From contig NW_024465777.1 of NCBI RefSeq assembly GCF_017591425.1, positions 4,960,001 to 5,024,000 of the forward strand: a DNA stretch of 64,000 nt, read 5' to 3'. Positions 56,396-64,000 of the stretch are shown here, in pieces (the first letter of the stretch is position 1; each line of letters starts with the position of its first letter). The notes below the pieces were generated by a model that was given only the letters and a program-made list of their open reading frames with translations, was not told the DNA's origin and did not search any database. Source of the stretch: Ochotona curzoniae (Eukaryota; Chordata; Mammalia; Lagomorpha; Ochotonidae). Position numbers and translations under genes: made by a program.

Positions 56396-56738
56396 TGGGC
56401 CCGGCGCGGTGGCGCAAGTGGTTAAGGTCCTCACCTAGCACGCCCGGGATCCCATATGGGCGCCGGTTCTAATCCCGGCAGCCCAGCTTCCCTTCCAGCT
56501 CCCTGCCTGTGGCCTGGGAAAGCAGTCGAGGACGGCCCAAAGCTTTGGGAACCTGCACCCGCGTGGGAGACCCGGAAGAGGCTCCTGGCTTCGGATTGGC
56601 ATAGTATCGGCCCGTTGCGCTCACTTGGGGAGTGAATCATCGGACGGAAGATCTTCCTCTCTGTCTCTCCTCTCTGTATATCCGCCTTTCCAATGAAAAA
56701 ATAATAAAAATAAATCTTTAAAAAAAAAAAAAAAAAAA
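56396..56738 (+). mobile_element. CSINE, youngest-looking copy, with TSD
   Basis: CAAATATTACTAGTC flanks it exactly (56381-56395 and 56739-56753). Intact A-box TGGCGCAAGTGG, intact B-box GGTTCTAATCC, and a pure A run of about 19. The best candidate in the window for a recently transcribed source-type copy. Confidence 0.97.
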
Positions 56739-56753
56739 CAAATATTACTAGTC

Positions 56754-56945
56754 ACCCCAAACAGATTCCTGTTCTTTTGCCTGGAAAGACAACAGATGAT
56801 GGCCCAGTGACTTCAATCCCTGATACACACATGTGAAAAACCCAGATGGAGTTTCTCCAAACCCAGATCTGACCATGTGGGAAGTGAATCATTGGATAAT
56901 GACCCTCTCTCTCTGCCTTTCAAATACATCCTTAAATCTTTAGGG
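56754..56945 (+). mobile_element. Old CSINE, part 2
   Basis: ACCCCAAACAGATTCCTG to CTTTCAAATACATCC. Confidence 0.7.
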
Positions 56946-56992
56946 AAGAAAAACAAATTAGAACTTCATAAGTTATCTGCCTTTAATAAAGA

Positions 56993-57320
56993 AAGATTTA
57001 TTTGTTTTATTTTTATTTGAAAAGGAGATTTACAGAGAGAGAAGGAGAGACACACAGAGAAAGATCTTCCATCTGCCCTTTCACTCCTCCAATGGCTACA
57101 ATGGCCAGAGCTGGTCGGTCTGAAGCCAGAAGTCTGGAGCTTCAACTAGGTCTCGCACATGGATGTAGGTGTCCAAAAAGTTGGGCTATCTTTTGCTACT
57201 TTTCCAGGTACATTAGCAGAGAGCTGGATTTAAGGTGGTGCCGGACTCAAACCAGCACCCTTATGGGGTTCTAGTACCACAGGTGTTTTAGGCTTAACCT
57301 ACTCTGCCATGGTACTGGCC
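56993..57320 (-). mobile_element. CSINE, full length, older
   Basis: From AAAGATTTATTTGTTTTATTTTTATTTG to TGGTACTGGCC. Confidence 0.85.
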
Positions 57321-57922
57321 ACAATTACATGCCTTTTTCTTCTTGTGGGGTAAGAGCAATGTTCTTTGCTGCTTTCATCAGCTCAAGTGAAAGTGGGGGT
57401 GGAAAGCCATAAACTGTCCCAAAGTTTACTTTTTGTTACTGGGTACAATGTCTTGGATATGGCTTGATGGCTACAGGAGAGCATTTACACAGTTAACTCC
57501 CATGCCATACACACTGGCTATAACGCAGCACCTCGCACAGGATGTTACCAAAAATAGTCCCCAGGCACTAAGCAGCAGATCCAACAGCTGCTACCTTCCC
57601 AGCTTCTATGCCAAGCGCTGCAGTCCGTAGGTCGAGTCATGTATTCAGGGAGTATTTGCTGAGAGCTCCCGAGCGCAGGGACCCACCAGGCCAGTGGTGG
57701 AGGGTGCAGACAAACACACTCCAGTTTTGATGCGCCTCTCAGCCTGGCAAAGCCAGTGGTGGAAAAAGAGGAAATCATGACAGGTGTGGTAAGTGTAGAG
57801 AAAGACTAAATGGAGGAGGGTACAACTGACCTGACCAGGGAACCGCCTAGTCCTGATCCCAACAGCCTTCCTAAGAAGAGGTGCTTCCTCCTCTTCCTCT
57901 TTCTCCTCCTTCTTCCCCTTAT
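57321..57922. other. No recognised gene
   Basis: Contains a CTT-rich tract (57885-57925). GTATTCAGGGAGTATTTGCTGAGAGC near 57644 weakly recalls an ancient mammalian-wide repeat; not enough to call. Confidence 0.35.
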
Positions 57923-58247
57923 TCTTCAAGATTCTTTTTTATTGCAGAGCCAGATAAACAGACAGGAGGAGAGACAGAGAGGAATATCTTCCATCTGATG
58001 ATTTACTCTCTGAGTGACCACAACAGCCGGAGCTGAGTCAATTCAAAGCCAGGAACCAGGAACTTCCTCCAGGTCTCCCACGCAGGTGCAGGATCCCAAG
58101 GCTTTGGGCTGTCCTCAACTGCTTTCCCAGGCCACAAGCAGGGAGCTGGATGGGAAGCAGAGCTACTGGAATTAGAACCGGCGAACTTACGGGATCCCAG
58201 AGCACTCAAGGCAAGGACCTCAGCCACTAGGCCGCCATGCTGGGTCC
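57923..58247 (-). mobile_element. CSINE, full length
   Basis: From TTCAAGATTCTTTTTTATTGC to CCATGCTGGGTCCC. Confidence 0.9.
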
Positions 58248-58604
58248 CTTTTTCTTCTTTAAAGTTGCATTTATTTTTACTTGAAAGTTACAAAGAGAGA
58301 GAGAAAGAGAGAGAGAGAAACTTAGAATCTTAGAATTACAGAGAGATCTTCCATCTACTAGGTCACTCCCCAAATGACCGTAATGACCAGAACTGAGTCC
58401 TTCTGGAGTCAGGAGCCAAGAGCTTCTTCCAGCTCTCCCATGCAAGTGGAAGATCCTAAGAACTTGGGCCATCCTTGCTGCTTTTCTTGGTATATTAGTA
58501 ATGAAGTGGATCGAAACTGAAGTAGCTAGGACTCAGACTGATGTTCATATGGGATGCTAGCACCGCAGGCAGAAGATTAAGCTGATATGCCACCATCCTG
58601 GACC
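58248..58604 (-). mobile_element. CSINE, full length, with purine insert
   Basis: A GAGAGAGAAAGAGAGAGAG expansion (58293-58320) and an extra CTTAGAATCTTAGAATTACAG unit lengthen the pyrimidine-end region. Confidence 0.88.
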
Positions 58605-58646
58605 CTAGAAGAGACATTTTTTCCTGAGAGCTAAAGAGTAAACCAA

Positions 58647-58970
58647 TGAGTCCTGGCGGCGTGGCCTAGCGGCTGAAGTTCTCACCGTGAATGCACCAGG
58701 ATCCCATATGGACACCGGTTCTAATCCCAGCAGCCCTGCTTCCCATCTAGCTCCCTGCTTGTGGCCTGGGAAAGCAGTCAAGGACAGCCAAAGCCTTGGG
58801 ACTGTACTCCTGCATGGGAGACCCAGAAGAGGCTCTGGGCTCCTGGCCTCAGATCAGTGCAGCACTGGCCATTGCGGTCAGATGGGGAGTAAATCATCAG
58901 ACAGAAGATTTTCCTCTCTGACTCTCCTCTGTATATCTGAATTTGCAATAAAAATAAATATTTTTTTAAA
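58647..58970 (+). mobile_element. CSINE, full length
   Basis: Starts TGAGTCCTGGCGGCGTGGCC; ends GCAATAAAAATAAATA. Confidence 0.9.
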
Positions 58971-59333
58971 AAAGCATAAAGTAATGGTTAGTTAAGCAAA
59001 GAACACAGATATTGCATTTATGAATGCATATAAAATTTCCTCCAAACTTGAATGCATAAAATAAGCACTTTTGTCCTCAGGTGCTCTCGGGCAGGATTTC
59101 AGACAGGGCACCATAGATGGCTGGTCCTATGCCTATGTCCAGGGTTTCCACAGGAAATCTTGGCCACTCTCATGCAGTGTTTGATTCAGGCTGTTGGAGA
59201 GCATGCCCAGCTAGCCCTGCCATAGGCCTCTTTGAGGGTCTTTCCCTTTGAGCCACTTTGGGCTTCCTTAGCATAGCAGCAAGGTCCCAAGAGCAAACAG
59301 GCTGTCAAAGAAAGTCACACAGAAGCGATATCA
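58971..59333. other. No recognised feature
   Basis: Single-copy-looking sequence. Confidence 0.4.
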
Positions 59334-59633
59334 TTTTTTTTTTTAAATTAAGATGAATTTACTTATTGGAAAGGCAGCATTTCAGAGAGACCAAGATCAT
59401 CCAACCCCTGGTTAGTTCCCCCAAATATTCACAACAGCCAAAGCTGGACTGAGCCAACATCAGGGCCCAAGAACTTCATCTGAATCTTCCACTTGGGTAC
59501 AGGAACTCAAGTACTTGGATCATTAGCAGGGAGCTGGGATGGAAAGTAGATTTGCTGGGACTTGAACTGGCACTCATATAGCATGCCTGTATTCCATTTA
59601 GAGCTTAATTTGCTGTGTCACAGCACTGGCCCC
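59334..59633 (-). mobile_element. CSINE, older
   Basis: From TTTTTTTTAAATTAAGATGAATT to CAGCACTGGCCCC. Confidence 0.85.
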
Positions 59634-59762
59634 TCAATGTCTGCTTTATGAGCCTACCTCAGAAGTTAATAGCGTCATTTCTGCTAGCTCTACTTGTAGA
59701 GGCAGTCAGGAAGACCCACTCAGCTTCAGGAGGAAGGAAATAGTCTCCATCTTTTTCTCTTT

Positions 59763-59811
59763 TTTAAACTTTATTTTTATATGTCTTTTCATCTACTTAA
59801 AAGGCTGAGTA
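59763..59811 (-). mobile_element. Old CSINE, part 1 (tail; split)
   Basis: Tail portion, resuming at 60156 after the inserted copy. Confidence 0.65.
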
Positions 59812-60140
59812 GCACCCAGTACAATGGCCTAGTGGCTAAAGTCCTCCTTTTGCATATGCCTGGGTCCCATATGGGTGCCAGTTCTAATCCCAGCAGTACC
59901 GCTTCCCATCCAGCTCCCTGCTTGTGGCCTGGGAAAACAGTCAAGGACGGCCCAAAGCCTTTGGACCCTGCACCCGTGTGGGAGACCTAGAAGATGTTCT
60001 GGGTTCCTGGCTTTGAATTGTCACAGCTCCAGCCCTTGCAGCCACTTGAGGAGTGAATCATCAGAGGGAAAATCTTTGTCTCTGTCTCTTCTCTCTATAT
60101 CTGCCTTTCCAATAAAAATAAACAAATCTTTAAAAATTTT
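59812..60140 (+). mobile_element. CSINE inserted in an old CSINE, with TSD
   Basis: TTAAAAGGCTGAGTA (59797-59811) and TTAAAAGGCAGAGTA (60141-60155) flank it. Confidence 0.93.
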
Positions 60141-60155
60141 TTAAAAGGCAGAGTA

Positions 60156-60450
60156 GCAGGGAGAGAGAAACTGACAGAGACAGGCAGAGAGCACACACGT
60201 GTATCTATATCCTGGTTCATTCCCAAAAAAGGCAGGGAGAACCAAGGCTGGGCCAAGCTATAACCTGTAGTCTGGAACTCACGTGGATCCCTCATGTGGA
60301 TGGCCAGGACCTAACGAAGCACTTGAGCCATCACCTGCTACCTCCCAGGATGCAGAAGCAGAGCATCCAGGACTGGAATTGGTCCTTGGACATGGGATGT
60401 GAATGTTCCAAGTGGAGGCTTAGCTTACTACACTGTCACACCCTGCCCCA
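60156..60450 (-). mobile_element. Old CSINE, part 2
   Basis: GCAGGGAGAGAGAAACTGACAG to TGTCACACCCTGCCCC. Confidence 0.7.
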
Positions 60451-60454
60451 CCTG

Positions 60455-60592
60455 TTGATGTGGGAGCAACCTGGCTTTGGAAGAGCAGAACTATTGCTGT
60501 GACCATTTGGGGAGCAGACGGAAGACCTTTCTCTGTGTTTCTCCTTTCTCTGAATCTGACTTTCCAATAAAAATAAAATAAATCTTTAAAAA
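60455..60592 (+). mobile_element. CSINE, 5' truncated
   Basis: Only the 3' 140 bases, ending CCAATAAAAATAAAATAAATC. Confidence 0.8.
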
Positions 60593-60679
60593 ACAGTGAA
60601 TTGATTTTGTAGAGACTACTTATGTATTATTTTTAGGTTTAAGTTTAGTTAAAAGGTGAGAAGGTCACAGATTTATATG

Positions 60680-60832
60680 GGTTCCTGCCACCTCTGTGAG
60701 AAATTTGGCTGGAGTTTTTGGCTCCTGGCTTTGGCCCAGCCATGGCCATTGCAGCCATTTGCAGAGTGATCCAACAGATGGAAGATGTCTCTGTCCCCAT
60801 ACCTATGCTTCAAAAAAAAAGGAATAAATCCT
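60680..60832 (+). mobile_element. CSINE 3' half, old
   Basis: GGGTTCCTGCCACCTCTGTG to GGAATAAATCC. Confidence 0.65.
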
Positions 60833-60833
60833 T

Positions 60834-61146
60834 TTTAAAAGATTTATTTATTTATTTATTTATCGGAAAGTCAGATATAGAGAGAGGAGGAGAGACAGAG
60901 ATGGTTCACTCTCCAAGTGGCTGCAATAGCTGGAGCTAAGCCAATCCAAAGCCAGGAGTTAGGAGCCTCTTCCAGGTCTCCCATGCGGGTGCAGAGTCCC
61001 AAAGCTTTGGGCTGTCCTTGTGTCCTGCTTTCCCAGGCCACAAGCAGGGAGCTGGATGGGAAGCGGGGCAGCTGGGGATTAGAAGTGGCTCCCATATGGG
61101 ATCCTGGTGCTTGCAAGGTGAGGACTCCAGCCACACTAGGTCCCCA
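60834..61146 (-). mobile_element. CSINE, full length
   Basis: From AAAAGATTTATTTATTTATTT to CCACACTAGGTCCCC. Confidence 0.9.
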
Positions 61147-61195
61147 AGGGATAAATCTTTAACGAAAACACAGTAATATCAAATTCCTAAAAGAG

Positions 61196-61742
61196 ACAGA
61201 CCACCGCAAATGCACGCCACTACCAAGAATATGGCCTCTTCTGGCGCATGCCCCATCATGACTCAGGGGCAACGCAAGTTCCAGGCACAACAGCCGGTGG
61301 AGAGCAAGTCCACAACAATGGCACGAAGTGCAGCCAGGACCCAAGGAAGGGCGGCTGTGTCACTGCCCCTGAGGAAACCTCGCATTGTGCAGCAGCAGAA
61401 GCTGAGAAAGGACCTAAGGTGGGGATCTGGAAAAAGATTGAACACGACGTAGTGCTGTAGGCTCATAGAAGCTGGCACTGCTGCCGCAGCCCCCTCTCCC
61501 GCTCCCTAATTCCCCCTATATCCTCCAATACACACCCACCGCCCCTGCCAAGAAGGGGGCGGCCTCTAGCAAGGCCGCTTCCTGAGGGGAGGGAGGCAAA
61601 GGGGACTGAGCCCTGCCCTCAGTGCTGGCCCGGCCCTGAGCTGGCAGGATGAGCGCTCCTGGTTCTGTCTGCACCTGCAGGACGCTGACACACAACAATA
61701 AGCCAGGCTCTGTGCTCCCCCCTCCCCCTACCCCCAAAAAGA
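61196..61742 (+). pseudogene. C19orf53: C19orf53 (LYDG10) processed pseudogene
   Basis: The parent encodes a small, very basic nuclear protein of about 100 residues (Leydig cell tumour 10 kDa protein homologue, UPF0390 family) of poorly known role. Here the former start ATG is at 61258. A QGQRKFQ block, a PRKGG block, a QQQKL-K block and a KKIEHDVV block follow in the right order, but in two alternating frames, so at least three small indels have broken it; a TAG follows HDVVL. Sequence upstream of the ATG looks like the parent 5' UTR with decayed CpGs. The 3' UTR ends with a mutated signal (AATAAG, 61697-61702) and a short A run. There are no introns, so it is a retrocopy, with no sign of expression. 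Confidence 0.85.
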
Positions 61743-62157
61743 ACTTGAAAGTTGCAGGGATAGTGTTTTTCACCACACCCCCATTCAGCTCTCCTATGTG
61801 AAGTGTGCAAAGACAATGGATTATTGTCACCTTGACCAAGTGACAACTCCAGTTGCAGCTGCTGGACCACATGTGGTTTCCCGGCTTAGGTAGATGAACA
61901 CATCTGGAACTTGCTATGCAACCTTTTGTCTGGCAAGTACCCTTTATCTGTGTTTGTCCCTAAGACTGACCAAAAGCAATTAGCTTTGCTTTCAGTGGGC
62001 AAGGCCTATAACCCACCTTCGCCATCCTGCCTGAGGGATGTGTCAGCTCTCTAGAAACCCTGCTCCTTCCACACTGGCCCCTTACATTGAGGACACAGTA
62101 CTGACTGGGCCTCATACCATGACATAGCAGTCACTATGAAATTACTGATAAGCCTCA
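61743..62157. other. No recognised feature
   Basis: Single-copy-looking sequence between the pseudogene and the next CSINE. Confidence 0.4.
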
Positions 62158-62488
62158 TGGGGCCACACAATGACTCAAATGGCTAATCCTACTTCTTGCA
62201 ACACTGGCATCCCATATGGACACTGGTTTGAGTCCCAGTGCTCCACTTCCCATCCAGCTCCCTGCTTATGGCCTGGGGAAGCAGTAGAGAATAGCTGAAA
62301 CCCTTGTGCTCCTATACTCATATGGAAGACACAAAAGAAGCTCCTGGCTTCTGGCTCCAGGTTATCTCAGCTCCAGCTGTCATGGCCAATTGGGGAGTAA
62401 ACCAGCAGACAAAAGATCTTTCTCTCTGTTTCTCCTTTTTTCTGAAAATATGCCTTTCAATAAAAATAAATGATCTTAAAAAAAAAGA
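62158..62488 (+). mobile_element. CSINE, full length
   Basis: Starts TGGGGCCACACAATGACTC; ends CAATAAAAATAAATGATC. Confidence 0.88.
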
Positions 62489-62544
62489 CTTTTACATGTC
62501 CAAGTCCAACTAAATTCAAGAGCCTTCTATTTCAATCAGATCCC

Positions 62545-63130
62545 TAGGCATATAAAGATGTTCCTTATTGAAGTGAGAGGGAAGCTACTGCATCTGGCTG
62601 TTTCTATAAGTGAGGAAACAGCACACAGCCCAGAGAAGGTCCATCTGGATTTGGGAGGCAGCACAGTCCCCATTGGGCTGTTACTGCATCCTGTCTACCA
62701 AGTGACCTGCAAAGCGGCTGGTGTTGAATGGAATCCAAAACAGGGAAAACACTGTGCAACTTGGAGCAGGTGACCCAGCAGATCCAATAGAGCTTGACTA
62801 TAGGGGGTAAGTGGGAGTGCTGTTTGGAGGAGCCTTTGGCATCAGTAATTAGCTGTAAGGATCTTTACAGACTTGGATGTAAGGCCCTGCCAGTATTCAC
62901 AGATAATTTTCCTGCTGAGAAATAGCCCTTGGACCTGCTCCTGGGCCTTAGTAGAAACTGAAGGCTTGACCAGAGGTAGTCAAGTTACATGTAACCTGAG
63001 CTGCCCTGTCGTTAACTGAATATTATCTGATCCACCAGCCATAAAGCTGGGTGTGCACTTCAGGACTCTGTCATCACCTGCAAGTGGCATGTATGTGATT
63101 TGGCTTAGGCAAGTCAGTCCCATGAAATAG
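62545..63130 (+). pseudogene. ERV-L-like (class III) pol fragment
   Basis: The frame 62558-62773 carries a reverse-transcriptase thumb/connection pattern: a GKLLHL block, then LL-P-YQVT-KAA-VEW about 45 residues later. Downstream, in shifted frames, blocks typical of the ERV-L connection to RNase H region follow in order (a DLLLG-ALVETE-like block near 62930, an ELP...LSDPP...K-G block near 63000-63055). Stops and frameshifts break it throughout, and no LTR or integrase is found in the window. ERV-L elements are ancient and shared among placental mammals, which fits the heavy decay. Confidence 0.65.
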
Positions 63131-63352
63131 TCCAAACACCCCCTGGTTTCCACTCCTGCTGTGCTGCTTCATCTCTCTCTGCTGGGGTCCATGCAGTGCA
63201 TGTGGGGGACATGAAGGCATGAAGAGTATTGTTCCATTGCAGGCAGGGCCGCAAGGAATTTCCCACTTTATGGCAGGGCCCGGTGGATGTCTCTACAACC
63301 ACCTGAATGCAGCTCCACTTTCCTTTGCATGGACACCAGACCACCCTGCAGA

Positions 63353-63450
63353 AGAATTCTAATCTATTCAGGCATTGTTTGCTGTTGTGGCTTTTCACTA
63401 TCAATATGAGCTTAGAGGTTAATGTGGATAATAACGTCTTGCAAAAGGGC
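63353..63450 (+). repeat. Block shared (inverted) with 307-416
   Basis: GAATTCT-AATCTATT-AGGCATTGTTTGC, then GAGCTTAGAGGTTAATGT and GGGCCTTT, are found in inverse near the left edge of the window. Confidence 0.6.
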
Positions 63451-63580
63451 CTTTTATTATTCATGCTATCTTAGCTGTTCCCATCTGTCTTATGCTAATC
63501 AAGCGACCTGTGTTTAGGGTTTCATTTGTTCTTTGATCTTTAGGTTCTCCTTTTCTTTGTGATACAAGATTGAATTCTAG

Positions 63581-63905
63581 GGCCCGGGCGGGCGTGGCCT
63601 AGGGGTTTGGCCTAGCAGCTAAAGGGATCCCATATGGGCACCGGTTCTAATCCCAGCAGCTCTACTTCCCTTAATCCAGCTTCCTGCTTGTGGCCTGGGA
63701 AAGCAGTCGAGGATGGCCCAAAGCCTTGGGACCCTGCACCCATGTGGGATGCCCAGAAGAAGTTCCTGGATCCTGGCTTCAGCTCGGCATAGCATCAGCC
63801 ATTGTGCTCACTTGGGGAATGAACCATCAGATGGAAGATCTTCCTCTCTGTCTCTCCTCCTCTCTGTATATCTGACTTTCCAATAAATAAATAAATCCTA
63901 AAGAA
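63581..63905 (+). mobile_element. CSINE, rearranged 5' end
   Basis: GGGCCCGGGCGGGCGTGGCCTAG is followed by a second GGCCTAGCAGCTAAAG, a small local duplication, and the segment before GGATCCCATATGGG is lost. Tail CCAATAAATAAATAAATCC, then GAAAGAAAGGAAGG. Confidence 0.9.
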
Positions 63906-63919
63906 AGAAAGGAAGGAAG

Positions 63920-64000
63920 AAAGGTAGTGTTACAGAGATAGGAGAAGACAGATCGATCTTCTATCTGCTGGCTCAGAAGTCAGGAGACAGCACCCAGAAG
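63920..64000 (-). mobile_element. CSINE, cut by the window edge
   Basis: TTACAGAGATAGGAGAAGACAGATCGATCTTC matches the antisense pyrimidine-end region; the rest lies outside. Confidence 0.6.

Noticed and set aside
56396..56738. tRNA-like A-box and B-box suggesting a tRNA gene
   Set aside because: The promoter belongs to the SINE head. No cloverleaf-forming 3' half or CCA-compatible acceptor stem follows.

Overview
This is nuclear DNA from a lagomorph, most likely a pika (Ochotona). It holds no intact protein-coding gene that I can recognise. The dominant feature is about 70 copies or fragments of a tRNA-derived SINE of the lagomorph C type (here 'CSINE'). The youngest copies start near GGGCCCGGCGCGGTGGCGCAAG, carry a Pol III A-box (TGGCGCAAGTGG) and B-box (GGTTCTAATCC), and end in CCAATAAAAATAAATCTTT plus an A tail. 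As I remember them, rabbit copies more often end in CAAATAAATAAATCTTT, which is why I favour pika; this is inference. Almost every long open reading frame is SINE or tandem-repeat sequence read through.

The least expected content is a second repeat family that I do not recognise, called 'VR' (VNTR-retroposon) here. A VR element has a GC-rich 5' body of degenerate 55-85 bp tandem units (core like GGCTGCAGCACCCACTGG), a 3' unique domain of about 300-600 bp, and an AATAAA/A-rich tail. Copies lie at 2.6-3.9 kb (-), 8.4-12.7 kb (+), 12.7-14.7 kb (+), 16.4-17.8 kb (+), 27.4-28.5 kb (-), 29.7-33.4 kb (+, split by a retrovirus), 33.9-34.4 kb (-) and 48.5-50.0 kb (-), with older 3' ends at 22.4 and 26.4 kb. 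Two copies have target-site duplications (14 and about 16-21 bp) and are 5' truncated, which fits mobilisation in trans by L1, much like primate SVA or gibbon LAVA.

Layout: 0-2.6 kb holds antisense class I retroviral pol debris and SINEs. 2.6-18 kb is VR-rich. 18-27 kb is SINE-rich with one 2.6 kb stretch of apparently unique DNA (19.4-22.1 kb). 27-34.5 kb is the most structured part: a near-identical inverted pair of VR segments, and a VR element interrupted by a betaretrovirus-like provirus fragment (LTR, Lys-type primer-binding site, splice donor, 50-codon gag remnant) whose LTR carries a young CSINE just behind its TATA box. 36.1-37.3 kb is the 3' end of an L1. 41.5-47.8 kb is comparatively unique and GC-rich. 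48-54 kb contains an old antisense L1 split by a VR element, and an ancient LTR-type repeat. 61.2-61.7 kb is a processed pseudogene of C19orf53 (Leydig cell tumour 10 kDa protein homologue). 62.5-63.1 kb is ERV-L-like pol.

The elements act together only as a mobilisation network: L1 supplies the machinery, while CSINE, VR and the C19orf53 retrocopy are its likely passengers. Repeat boundaries were read by eye and may be off by about 10 bases; older copies are less certain.
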